DNA from: Ailanthus altissimus
Taxonomy: Eukaryota > Streptophyta > Magnoliopsida > Sapindales > Simaroubaceae
Direction of reading: 5' to 3'
Assembly (NCBI GenBank): GCA_946807835.1
Contig: OX327693.1
Coordinates: 9,379,501-9,443,500, forward strand
DNA: 64,000 nucleotides
The notes beneath the pieces were generated by a model, which saw only the letters and a list, made by a program, of their open reading frames with translations, was not told where the DNA came from and did no database searches. Positions 46,919 through 59,800 of this stretch are shown here, piece by piece. Positions within the stretch are counted from its first letter, which is position 1. Every line of letters begins with the position of its first letter. Made by a program: the position numbers and the translations under genes.

Positions 46919-49002
46919 TTTAATGGTTTAGCGCACGCTATCGTATCAAGTAATATAGAATTTTAAGTTCAGATATCGATTACACAGAGATTATGCGATC
47001 TAATTCTATAAATCGAGTACTAAAGGTGTAACTACCTAACTTTTATTCAGAAAATCACAATCTGAAATTTAATTTACTAATCTAACTCTATCAATTAAAC
47101 TAAGGGATAAAGATAATTTTACCCTAATGTTTTAGGCTAATTAACAACTTTACCCCTATTAGATATAAAATACCTAATTTTGCTATAATTCGTTAAATTT
47201 TACCATTAATTTTAATAGTGGAAGGGTAAAAATGTAATATAGCCATATAAATAAATTATCCATTGAACACGTGGCACAATCTTACCCATTCATTGTCTTT
47301 TTGAATACCCGTTAATTTTTGACTGATCTATCCATCTATGTTGGTAGTGCAAGTCACTGCCCCATCGTTTAATGACGGCCGCCACCACTCTCCACCATTT
47401 TTGACCATTTTCTGGTCATTTTTTTTTATCAAAAATGATCCCACCACTGTATAGATCACGAAAAATAGAGTCCAATGATATAAATTTGATAAACTTTTGT
47501 TGTTGGCGTATCGCTAGAAAACAGTTGTCGGCAGCCAGTCGGCCGCTATTTTCGGCTACAGTGTTAGTTTTTATTTTTAATTTATTTTATTAATAATATA
47601 ACCAATTATACGATGACACATATCATTTATAACAAATCATACAATGACACGTATTCATTTATATATTGGGGGTAAAATGGTAAAAGTATATTAAATGTAA
47701 ATTTTTCATTCAAATTGACAGCAAAAATTAACGAATTATGACAAAATTGGGTATTTTATATCTAACGGGGGCAAAGTTGTTAATTAGCCTAAAATATTAG
47801 GGTAAAATTGTCTTTATCCCATTAAACTAAAGAAAAGCAAATGGTAAAATTCACAAATAAATATAATCTAGGATTTTGACTCATCCTCTAGTATTTCATT
47901 GGATTTATTAACCTCTTAGTTAATCTCTTAATACCAATTGTTAGCTTAGACATTAATCTCATCACAAACCTCTGTTGATGATCAAGTAACTATATTACAC
48001 ATTCTAACAATCACCTATATATGTCTATGGTAATCAAATTAGAATATAATTCATTAAGATCAAATCTAAATTATACTATACATGCCATTTATGTATATGT
48101 CTATCCTAAATGGAACTCATAATTGTTACCTTATGATCATGCATCAAATTATCATAGGCTAAACACATGAATCCCTCTGTTGAGTTCATCATGGTTCCTC
48201 AATCATTCAAAATATTGATCAAGTATAATGAAAGCATTAAAATATAAGATAGAATGAATCAATTGAATGTATCAAGTTTATAAACTAAAAATTAACACAA
48301 TGCAAATCCATACCAGGGTTTCCATAATCTAACCCTAGATGAACAATTTAGCCCATCACAAAATCAAAAGTATCAAATCAATTCATAAAGATTAACAAGA
48401 ATAAAAGTATAATGATAAAGGAAGAGAAGAAAAACTAATCAAAGTGACTCATTGATGTGCTTCTCGCTCAATCTTGACTTGAAACTTGAATTTTGATCTT
48501 GGTTCTTTAATCTTTGAGTTTGATCTTTGATTTTGTGTTGTGAATTATTTCTCTATGTTTTTGCATCTTTTCTTTGTTCTCATCTCCTCCTTAATTAGGG
48601 GTTTTGGTCTTTTATTTATAAGTTTATGTTATCAAATTAAGGTTAAACATCAACTATAAGTCAAAGTAGAATTACTGTTCATGAGTTACCGTAGCACAAA
48701 ATATTGTTCACCTCTACTGTTTGCACTTTATAGCGCTCATCTCTAGGCATTGTGGCGTTGGGTACTATAGCAGATCATTGTAGTGAATCACTATAGCTCG
48801 TATTGTAGCAATTCACTATAACAGTACTATAGCAATTTGATGTTTTGGCTTATTTTCATTAATGTTTCGATCCTATTTACTCCATTGACTCCAAACCTAC
48901 AAAAATAATAATAAAATACATCAAAATGTAAATAATCTTAATTTCTACGAACAAATATTAAATTTGAAATATGAAAATATTAAACTTACTTAACCCCTAT
49001 CA
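46919..49002 (-). mobile_element. Solo LTR (copy 3) carrying a nested inverted-repeat element
   Basis: Begins TGATGTATGCTTTAATGG and ends CCCCTATCA, flanked by ATCAG (46,914 to 46,918) and ATCAC (49,003 to 49,007). Without the nested element at 47,104 to 47,820 and its duplicated 10 bases it is about 1,357 bp, close to copy 1. It shares ATCGTATCAAGTAATAT near the start, a CTGTAGC/ACTATAGC word cluster (48,675 to 48,840), and the degraded GC unit ATTGTGGCGTTGGG near 48,750. Confidence 0.77.
47104..47820. mobile_element. 717-bp MITE, Mutator-like, with perfect 10-bp target duplication
   Basis: The ends GGGATAAAGATAATTTTACC and the inverse of GGTAAAATTGTCTTTATCCC are part of terminal inverted repeats of about 93 bp with few mismatches. 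ATTAAACTAA occurs immediately before (47,094 to 47,103) and after (47,821 to 47,830). Long inverted repeats with a duplication of this size suit Mutator-like elements. The interior is non-coding and contains GTATAGATCACGAAAAATAG, shared with the elements at 8.1 and, more loosely, 61.6 kb. Confidence 0.9.
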
Positions 49003-49420
49003 ATCACCTACAAGCTTCTTGACAGATTGAAGCCAAGCAACTGATGAGGAAGCATGGGTGTCACCTATGAAGACCAAGGAAAACATTAGCAATTTTATTG
49101 CGACACCCAACCACAACACAAGCATTACCCTACAAATATTATAGCACCAAAAATGGAATAAATGAGCTTACCCACTTATTTTGGGGGCCTCGGGAGGCAT
49201 TGAGTCAATTAGCCCAACATCCTTTAGATGGAGTTCGTCTAAGAAGTCAAAATCAACATCGACACAGTCAACAAATCTTTTGGTAGCAAAAGTAGCTCAC
49301 TCTCGAGTAGGAGGAACCAGTTTTAGGTCCTTAGCCAAGTATCGCATTAAAGACATATCAAACACAAACAAAGGGAAAAGGGAAACAATCAATAGCTCTA
49401 CAAACAAAGGGACCTGAGCA

Positions 49421-50280
49421 GGGACATGTGTTGTCACTCAGTAGCAGTGTTAGAGGACACGTCATGGAAATTTGTGTACTTGCCACATCAACATGGGCTC
49501 ACAACAAGCATACATGTCAACACGCGTTAGGTCGCGCTACGTCAGTAGTATGACCCACTAGAAGAGCATCTAGACGTCACGTCATCTGAGTTATTAGACC
49601 TAGAGATAAGATTGGATAAGAGAATCTCCAAAGAACCAATTAGCGAATGCCACGTCAGCAAGCACTGAGTTTTGTTCTCTAGTGACACAATAAACAGAAG
49701 ATATCTGAGGTAGTTGGACAGATCAGTTTAAAACCCACTGAGCTTAGGGGAACAAAGTTAGATGAATCCCCGAGCTCCCAAGTATCACCAACTCGGACTG
49801 ACAGCTCAGAAAGTAACCAATCACCAATATTCTTAATACTCCAAACGTCAAAGAATGTCAAATGACCTTCTTGCCCCTCTAAGTGACGTTCTCTAAAAAT
49901 ACTTCTTATGATAAGAATTGTTCTCTAATAGTAGTTCACTACATGTCGCCCGTAAGGAGAAATCTCTATGCTAGCAACCTCCAATCTTAAGTTAAGTCTT
50001 CAAAATTGAGGGGTGGTAAAAGACTTGAACAATTAGAATTTTGAACTCTCTTTCTAAAAAGCAAAAACTCTCCTTATTTTCTTTAGAATTTTTATACTTT
50101 CTCTAGGGCTAGTAAACCCTAAAAAAAAATTTTCATAACATACCCACCTGACTTGAGCGTCAGAGGACCGTCACTGGCCACCTCGTCAGCACTCACCACT
50201 AACCTCGTGTGCTTTATATTCCTCAGGTCCCCTTAGCTCGCCTAGCTCCAATTTAGTATTTAGCTCACTCTCAGCTCAAC
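49421..50280 (+). repeat. Probable LTR end of the Tat-like Gypsy element
   Basis: The sequence CTGACTTGAGCGTCAGAGGA at 50,148 to 50,167 matches a phrase I know from the R/U5 part of many plant Tat-type LTRs (TGACTTGAGCGTCGGAGG). A TGACGTCA-like and ACGTCAG-rich stretch (49,440 to 49,680) upstream would be U3. The direction agrees with pol. The 5' border and the outer end were not resolved, and no primer-binding site could be identified. Confidence 0.5.
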
Positions 50281-53200
50281 TTTAGATTCTCCATCATCAA
50301 AATGACCCCCAACTTAACCCTTGGTGAAAGGACCAAAAAACTCAAACTTTTCAACATTCATTTCTCTCTTCCATAACTAGTTAAAGCCGAACCCCTCAGA
50401 CTAAAATTTGGACCCTAATGTTTGTAATTTTTCATACAAATTTTCCTTTATTAAGAAAGTCCAAATATTATGAGATACATTTTTTAAGATATGCAGTGAA
50501 TACCACACATTTTAAAATTTAAAGACAAACTACTTTGCTTTGACATCATTTTCCAAAGAATTATTTCATAAAATAATTTTTAATGTTTTAAATATTATAT
50601 TAGAGAACTCGATATTATTTTTTAAAAATTATATTTTAAAAATGAGAACAACGAAAATGCATTTGGTATCATTATTAAAAATGACAAAAACAATGATATG
50701 TATTTAATATAACTAGTTTTAGAACAATTATATTTTTTTCGTATAACTAGTTTAAAATACAACTTTTACTAAATATGTACGTTATATAATCTTTAAAAAT
50801 TATATACAATTAATTTATTTTTAATTACTTTATACTAAAAAATATATATAAAAATCATTTACTACCAAAAAAAAAGAGCATATATTATTATATCAAATAT
50901 GTAAATGAAACAAAAAATTTATTGTTACTCAAACTTTTTAGTTCACAAATTTATTTAAGCAAACAATTAAGTATATAGAAGACAGAAGCAGTCATTGAAA
51001 TGATGCTAATTCCCATATTCCTTCTACTCGCATTTGGTTTTGAGCATGCACAATATACGTAATTAAATACGCACAAAATAACAATTTAAGAAAAATAAAT
51101 AAAAATAAAGGAAAACATTAATGGTAAGTAAAAGAAACAAAGAATACATGGAGTCATAAAATAAAATATAAAAAACGGAAAATTGACAGTTTATTTCTTT
51201 GTTTTTATTGAACTATATGGTGCCTAATATTTTAAAATTACCAATTACATCTTTCAAGAGTGTTTTTATTACTATTTTCATTCTTAAAATATATTTTTTT
51301 TACTATTATTTTTATCTTCGAAACATGACTATTTTCATCTTTATGAGATATAATTAATAATTTTTAAAATCTTAAAGACATGAGTAATTCAATAAAAATA
51401 TAGAGGCTAAAGTGACAATTTTTTATTAAAAAAAAAGTAAAGATAATAATTCAATGAAACTAACATTAACGCGAAAGACAAACAAGAAGAAATGCAAGCT
51501 AGACATTTTATGGAGTCATTGGTTGGAGTCCACCATTTTTGACAAAAGCCCAACAACAAGAGACATCTTTGAGCTAGCTCCTAGCTCTCAATTTTATCAG
51601 GAGTCCTCGACATTAGATTCTTTCCTCAGTCAAGCTGACTACCTTGATCACATATTAATGACTTAAAACGGATTTGTCATCAAGAATCATGAAATCCGAG
51701 ATCTATTTTATAAATACAACTTTTATAATCTCTTTAGTAGTCCTACAATAGTAAAATAGATCTAATTTTATTTTGAAAAAATTCTAATAAACAATTTAAG
51801 AAGAAAAAGTTTTGATACTTTTCAATTCTAATAAAATTTTATAATTATAAATTAAACTCGCATCACAACTTTATAAATAAAACCCAAATTGCTAAGTTAA
51901 AAGAGATTTTTCACTACATTCTAAATAAGCCTCTCTCTTTTTGTCGCCCTTTTTATTGCTTTTCTATACTTTTTACTTTTTTTCTATTATTTATTAACTT
52001 AAATATTAAAGTGCTATCGCAAAAAAAGCTTTTGACATGGTTTAATTAATTTTTTAGTTGTAAGATCCTTATAAAACATAGGACCTTTGAAGCGGACTAG
52101 TTTAGCCAAATTTTCATTAAGCTTAGCCACTTTGTCAATTGTTGTTCCCAAAAAAATTAATAAATTTAACTCGATCTAAAATTGCCCAAATTTTCAAATC
52201 AACAAAAAGAGAATGTGTTTTTTTTCCTGTTTTAAAGAACATTTTATAATTTATATTAAAAAAAGCAAAATAAGTAAAAGTTATTTAATATTTTATGAAG
52301 ATTTTGGACACATCATTTTAATTGTTTTGTGCATCATTTTATAAAACAAAGCCAATGAACAAATATTTGATGACTTTTGAAGAACAAAAATGAAAATAAA
52401 CCCTTCAAAAATATTCCGAACATCCCCTAAATAAAAGGATATACACCACTGTATAGTTTTAAAACGGTGTGACATTAAGCCATACAACATTTTAAAATCT
52501 AGATTGGATAACAATCCTTTAAATCTAACAAAAAAGATCCCAAAAATAGTACGCTTCTCTTTGGGAGATTAAATATTATACAAGAAGTGCAAATTTACAC
52601 AAGATTCTAACAAATTTTAAGTTTAACACGACAGATTTCAAATCTAAGTTTCAGGATTCAAGTCTAATGTGAAGTGTGAACTAAAGGTTTCAAATTAACC
52701 TAAAAGGTCACCACTCCAAGTCTCCAACGTCTATATATCATGGTATTGCCTCCATGTATAAAACTAACGGCTATCAAAGGCCATACAACACATTCCAAAT
52801 GACATTTAGACTTGACTCTTCTTGTTCAACAATTGAGAATTGATGAGCTATCAGACTTTAAAATCTTGTATCACTGATTAAATAAAGCACAAAATTAGTT
52901 TCAACAAGCAATAATAAACTTTTATGAGATTATTAATGATAAAAAGAAAATCAGTCATAACCTTGTAAGCCTATTTCAAAAATTGCATAGATTATCGGCC
53001 TCTATATTATATCCAGTTAAAGATGTAATTCATGGAGCTTTTGATCCTAACGCATTTAGAGTTTCTGGCAGGCTGCAACTTACCTGTTCACAAACACCAC
53101 TTGAAGGTTTTCCAGTTGCACTTTCTCAATTATCTGAAATGAGATTGAAAGATGACATTTGCTGATAAGCCTCTAGAAACGATAGTAAATGCAAACTTAG

Positions 53201-53889
53201 GTAAATAAGTCAAAACTCTGGGAGCAAATTCAGACCCTCAACCCAGTTCACCCTTCATTTTAATTGAAAAAATGATTACCAAAATATAATTATTCTACAG
53301 ATTGTTTCTTCAAGAGTTTGAAGCTGGAACTTGTCGTTCACTGTTTTAATTGAATTCTTTGATTTATGGTGTATTCTATTCTAATTCTAATTTATAGTCA
53401 GTCTAGGTTTATAATTCTGTAACTCATTTTCTCAGCTTGATCAAATATACAGCACATTATCAAGAATCCTAATAATTGCAACTCTCATCATGCTACGCAT
53501 ATTTTCTGATATGCTTTAAGGTTCAATATGCAATTCACCTGCCTTTTCCTTCTGCTAATAACTCACATTATAGGCAAGTTACAACAGCTTCCCTGACTCT
53601 TTTAAGTTTAAATCACATCTCAAATTCAACAAATATAAAATTATGTTATGGTACTTCTTGAAGTTTATATTTGTTCCGACATTAGATTGTATTTATTGTT
53701 TAACTCTCAAACATGCACCAACATTTCAAGTAGAGCAGAAGAAGAATGAAGAACGAGAGTTCAACACAGTGATTCCAAGAAGATTTATGCAAGCAGCAAT
53801 TATTTTAAAGCATTTTTTAAAATGAGATTAAGTGGCACATAGCAAAGTAACCTTTACCTTCGAACTAGTGCATAGAAGTGACTGGTGGA
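50281..53889. other. Intergenic DNA downstream of the PEP-mutase-like gene
   Basis: Mostly AT-rich. A 70-codon frame at 51,454 to 51,666 (plus) resembles nothing I know. On the minus strand at about 53,140 to 53,090 a short segment is framed by an AG acceptor-like and a GTAAGT donor-like site, which could be an untranslated exon or chance. No polyadenylation signal can be assigned with confidence. Confidence 0.4.
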
Positions 53890-56800
53890 TTATTCTAGAA
53901 AGACCTGGATTCTGTCACCCATTGTATCATTAAAATCTAACAGCAGCTTCCCCCTTTCTTCAGCAGCATCATCCAAAAGTGCTTTGATGTTTTGACCCCC
54001 CAATGCTGCACATCATAATAAGAAAACTTTGGGTTACAATTTTCAAGGATTTATCTTAAAAGAGACCAATGATGAGTAAGTTGTTCGATAAATTGTACCT
54101 GGAACTATATTTGTGATTCCATCCAAAAATCCAGCCTGCAGAAAAAAAAGTTAGAAAAAAAAATGGAAAAATGATCATAGTCAGTTCATAATAGAACACA
54201 CTCTGGTACATCATATTATACATGCAGAAGATGTGAACTATGCTAAAGATGCTGATAATGGCAATTATTTTGCGCCACAACGGAACCTCCGGCTATTGCA
54301 TCCCACCAACACATAATTGAAAAGGGTGTGCTTTACAAACTCAACAGCTCCATTTTACTGTATATTAGTTTGAAGAAGAGGAGTTGATGGTTTGCATCCT
54401 TTAGCACCAACTATACAGCATTTTGGTAGGAAGCAGAACCTCCTTGGTCAAGCTTTATTATGCCACAAAATTCCATATCCAAGTATTCATCCAAGATAGA
54501 CTATGAATTTATTGTCCAAATCATAAAGTAAGCAGCTAAATGTTTTATGAAAAATAGTGGAGCTCTAAATGACAGCATCTTAAGGAAAAGAATGTCCTTT
54601 TGTGCACAATTGCATCAACTAAAAATGTTGTGTATGGCCGTAGACAGTCAGCTTAGTGAAGGTATATTTGTTGAAGTACATAGTTTTAATAACAAGAGTT
54701 TCTTCTTTGAAGAGATTTTGGTACATAAAACAATATGAATTTGCAAATTTAAACGGACAGATAACGCGAGTATTTGAGATGTAAAGTAAAGATTTTTCTT
54801 GCAAAATAAAATTGATAATAAGTTTAGTTATCAACAAAATCTGCACATAAAAGAAGAAAGAAATTATCTCTATCAAGGAATAAAAACTAAGTTTTCAATG
54901 ACAAATCAACTTTTTCAGCATACTTAAAACATTTGTACATTGTAGTGGAGGTTAAATTCATTTGTCAATGACTAACTGTTCATTCTCATAGAAATGTACT
55001 CAGGACTCCTATCAATAATCAAAAAGCCAAAGCCATTTTACATATTGCATGTTCTCTAGGTTATTTTGAGTTACATGATGCTGGGAAACATTATGAGATT
55101 CTATTCCAATGTCAAATGTAGTGTAATTACACTTCACTTGGATGAGAATTAAATATGTAGGAGTATTGGTAAGGAGAAGTGGAGGTGATCATAGGAGGAC
55201 AATAGTATGGATTTTCTGTAAATGCTGTGGATAGAAAACTTACAGGAATTTTAACATCAAGTTTCTCAAATCCATCTCTGCCTGTGATTTTGATTCTCAG
55301 TGTCCGGGACCAAATCCCAGAGAAAGGGCCCTTAGAATCACCAGAGTTAGTGTATACTTCGGGTGTTATCACTTCAACAACAGGATCTTGAGAACTTTCA
55401 TCTCTTCCAACAGAATTATCTCGAGCCATTGGTTGTATACCATATGAGTTACTGATTGCTGACATATAACATATACACAATCACAAATGTAATAAAGAAA
55501 ATTAGTATTGTGTTAACATTTTCCAAGACAGACTAGGAAGCTAGAGAAAATTGGCCAATGGCAGGCCATAGTTGTAGGTTTTCAAACTTCTCAAATGATT
55601 TTGTTAACGAAAAGGTAGAACAGGAATGATCATTTCTAAAGCTACAGGTTTTTCAAAATTTCATAAGCCTACCAACATGGTTCTCAACCAAACAAAATGT
55701 GCAAGCATCAACAAGGGCCAACCGCTTTAATTTATTGTTCTCCAAAAGAGACTTTTAGTATCAGTTATAGTACAATTTAGCTCAGTTGTGTTCACAAACT
55801 AGTCAAACTTATAGCAAAATGAAGGGGGACAAACTGTGTTGGCCAGTATTTCTTAGAAGTCAAGAGGTTGAGGTGCATATCAGCAAGTCTAGAGAGATTA
55901 GATTATCTTGGTCACATAAGAGTTTGTAGAAAACAGCACACACGGTTAGGTGGCCTACATCTCACCCACCTTTATCTGAAGATAACCGACTACTAGTAGT
56001 GGCATACCGCTTCTCCTCTTCATAATAAGTGTTGAAACCTAATATTTCTTTCATTTCTTCAAAAGATGGCATACTTCCAGGGGGAGGAATACGACCTCCT
56101 TTAATGGCATTTAGTGAATCCTGCATATTAGACTTGCAGTTCAGGTGTAGTATTGAAAATTTTGTCTTCAAATGCAGGAAGTTTCATTTTATGTAGCAGC
56201 ATTTCTAATTACATTTATTGAACTATTACCAAGCAGTAAATGTCAATGAAAGATTATATTATCTCAAAACTTCACTGACAAAAAATAAAATCTAAATCTC
56301 AGCTATTAATTACATAATTTGTGCATCTGACATTAAAACCAACTTGGCTAGCCAATCATGAATCATCTACACGCATTGTGGATGTTATTCACCATCTAGA
56401 GATGATGCAACTATCAAAATTGTAAATCAAGTCACAAAATGACACATGCCTAGCAGGATAAAAGCTGGACTATAGCCTCATTCAGTGGTGAATAATAGCT
56501 GAAAAATCCAAATTCTCAAGTACACGGGCTTTGCCTACTGACCCATCAACTAAAGGATATCCGCTGGGGATTTCAGTGAGAATTTAAGTCCCCAACAAAT
56601 TGAATAACCTTTCTAAACCTCCACTTTTTTTTCTTCATTTATTATAACCAGAGATCCCTCAACCTTTCTGTGTTCAATGAATTCTCAACTGCAGATTACT
56701 GCCAGATCATACAAACTTTATAGTCAGAAAACTTGTGGGATTTAAACATCCCAAGGAGGTCATCCAACGAGTTATCAAAACGTAACTTAGGAATGTACAG

Positions 56801-59800
56801 ATCTGTTAAAAGGCAAGCTCCATAAAGGAGAAAAAAAATACATAATTCTCAAAATTGGAAAAGAAGAAGAAACAATTATTAGTATAACTTTTCCAACATA
56901 TTAATCACTTAGACAAAGTACAATCTTATCTACTTATAAATGTGTAAGAGTTATTTTAAATCATCAGCACACTGATAGATTCCTACAATTATGCATTTTT
57001 TCCCCCTTTTGTGGTCAAACAAGATGGATTTTATTATAATTTTATGCACAGTAGAAAATAATTAAGAAATCTTACTTGCATTGCTCGGATGGATACTCCT
57101 ATCAAGGAAAGAGGGTAGGCCACAAGTTTAAATCCAAGCTCCTCAAGCTCAAATGGATTAAGTATTGGTGTCTTTCCCCCACCTTCGAGCATGTTGGCCT
57201 ACATAAGAAAAAAGAGCTCTATCAGACAAAGAAATTGAATTATTTACATACTGATAATTTTATTTCACCACAAATTTCTAACAAGTTCCAGGAATACAAC
57301 TAGAAGAGTTCAAGTTAAGTGAATAAAACTGACAGCTATTAACCCAATGGGAAAAGAAAGCAGGTGTGAATAGGAGAGGAAGAACAAAAATGCACAAGTT
57401 GGGAACAAATGAAATCATGTCAGTCACCGTCCTTTTGTTAATTCATTCAAGATGAGAGACTTTGTTTACACTTTCATGCCTATGAAAAAAAGCAATTGGG
57501 CTGTGCAAATTCAAAATCAAGGTTCTCATTAAAAGTTATTGTCAAATGAAAGGACTAAATACATGAACACATCAACTGTTCCAGCAGATGCAATATAGGT
57601 CCTTTCATCTTTAACTGAACCACTCTCTCCCCAAGTAAAGCATAAGCAAAGTAACATTCTTTTCAGGAGCTGTTTGAATATATACCGATAATCTATAGGC
57701 ACTGACACAACTGACATATTTTGAAATGGATACTGAGAGTCAACATGGTGACTCAAAATTCAAAACACAAGAACACAACTAGCTATATTAACATTTGTGA
57801 ATTTAGTATTAAACATACATAACAAATAATGACAGTTCATTTATGTGCGGGAGAATCATAGAAGTAAGACAATTTTTGAGCTAGCATTAAGTGAAAGCTT
57901 CATAACATTGTTGGCATCCCAGAATGTAACACAAGTTTTAGGCAAATGAATATGAAGATGTATTATCCTATCATAATTCCCATGAATATAGACACCAGTG
58001 CACACAGCTGCTGTGTCCTTTAGTAAAATAGATAAAACATGCAAGATAAACCAAGCATGCCTCAAGATATCTAATTCATCAGAGGAAACTCAAGGCAGTA
58101 ATAAAGTACGCAACTTGAAAACTATATTTTCAGAAACAAAACATCAGCTGGACGTCACCAAAAAATTATCAATATCATTGCACTCATAATACTCAGTTGA
58201 CTTGACTTACTGAATTCCAAACATGCCCTAGATACTCTAACCAAACTCAAGATTGTGAAGTATAACTGTCTATCACAAATTATGCTAAATTCGAAAATTA
58301 AAATTTTCATTAACAACCTCAAAATGAAAATTTATACTTGCAATGAAATAGATTACCAGGAACAGACAGAAGTGAAACAGAGAACTTATTATCAACCGCG
58401 TTTGAAGACATAAAGCTTAAAAATAAGCAATGCCTTTCACCAACATGGTCGAGGGAGATTTGTAGCAATTGTACAACTAATTTTCAGGCATCTCAGACTA
58501 TACTTGTTTGTAAAACCAAGCTGAAGACCTATAGATGCATAACATTACCCAACAACCAATAATCCTAAGGTGTAACAGTAAGAATAAGATTGGAGTATAT
58601 CATTTACATATTAAGAATAAGATTTGAGTATATTCGTTATAGCAGGGGAAACACAGCATACCATTTTTGGAACTAGCTGAGAGACTTCACAGAAAGCCTT
58701 CATCTCTTCTTTCGAGGCTAGTGCGTCAATAAAGAGGACATCAGCTCCCGCATCAGCGAAAGCCCTTGACCTCCAGAGTGATTCCTCCAAAGACAGTGCT
58801 TGACGAGAATCAGTTCGTGCAACAATAACAATATCAGAGCCGCTTTCTCTCCGAGCGTCAATGGCTGCTTTTATTCGCATCACCGCTTCATCTCTAGGCA
58901 CCACTTTCCGGCCACGTGTATGCCCACAAGCTTTGGGAGATACCTTGAAGTAACAGTTTCATAAGGAACAAAGGCCCAAACAGGATAAAGAACATAGTGT
59001 AGTCAACTACTCATGGCACAAGTTGCTAAGTTGAACAAATTTTGTTTAATAAATTAAATGGCAGCAATTTACAGATACAATTACAAAAAAAATATTCCAG
59101 TCTTTCCAGACATGGCCCCAAACTTGGGCTGTTAGAGCTACACTCCTCCCATCTTGTATATATTGTCCATCTGTCTAGATTTGGGTGTCTCAAAATGTTT
59201 GTACACTTCAAAAAGTTGAAACACAGTATTTCAAAACTTTTCACAAATGCCCTTATTTAATCCAATTCTTTTCTCTTTCCTAAGTTCCTTTGTGAGGATA
59301 GTTTTAAGAAGACAAGATATTTTATATGCTTCAGTAAAATATGTGTATATAAAACGTGGAAAATAAGAATCAATATAACATTGTGTCATAATTAATGATA
59401 TGGATTGATTTCACCTTTGCATATGAATATTATGCAGCAAAAGCAATGCTAGTAGGATGTTAATGAAAATACCTTCAAAATGCCAACAAGTTAGTACATT
59501 TGTGATGACAACTAGACAGGTATGGTGAAAATTTCATATTGAACCCTCATGAAGAAACATAGGTAAGATCCACCAACTCAATGGAAGAGAGTGTATCGGG
59601 TCATTCAATAGAATTAACTAGTGGACATCCTAGAAATTTTAAATGAAAAGAGAAAACGGATTATCAATTGTAATGCACTCATGACAACAGGTTTTCAGAG
59701 GCTATTAATACAGTCCGAACTATGTTCATAATTCAAATGTAATCTAAATCCTTATTCAAGATTGCAATGCACTCATAACCAAGGCCGTCAACCACACCTT

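Larger units (their letters stand above)
46038..49420 (-). pseudogene. Antisense coiled-coil reading frame in the Gypsy element, interrupted by an LTR
   Basis: Minus-strand coding remnants lie on both sides of the insertion at 46,919 to 49,002. The upstream part (about 49,350 to 49,003) reads MRYLAKDLKLVPPTRE, FDFLDELHLKDVGLIDSM and DTHASSSVAWLQSVKKLVGD. The downstream part holds KKKARYLLPHLQYAQEAL (about 46,700). It ends with a likely coiled coil at 46,283 to 46,038, starting MSNNELNNVVDLLEQRLNEA, preceded in frame by QLARLKGEMS-like text. It runs opposite to pol and lies between pol and the LTR-like end at 50.2 kb. Antisense additional frames in this position are known in Tat-lineage Gypsy elements such as Grande. 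The function of such proteins is unknown to me, and this copy has stops and is broken. Confidence 0.6.

Noticed and set aside
52983..53165. 60-codon plus-strand frame starting MHRLSASILYPVKDV
   Set aside because: No homology recognised and no supporting gene structure; the surroundings look like intergenic or untranslated sequence.
57076..57303. 75-codon plus-strand frame
   Set aside because: It is the opposite strand of exon 4 of the PEP-mutase-like gene.
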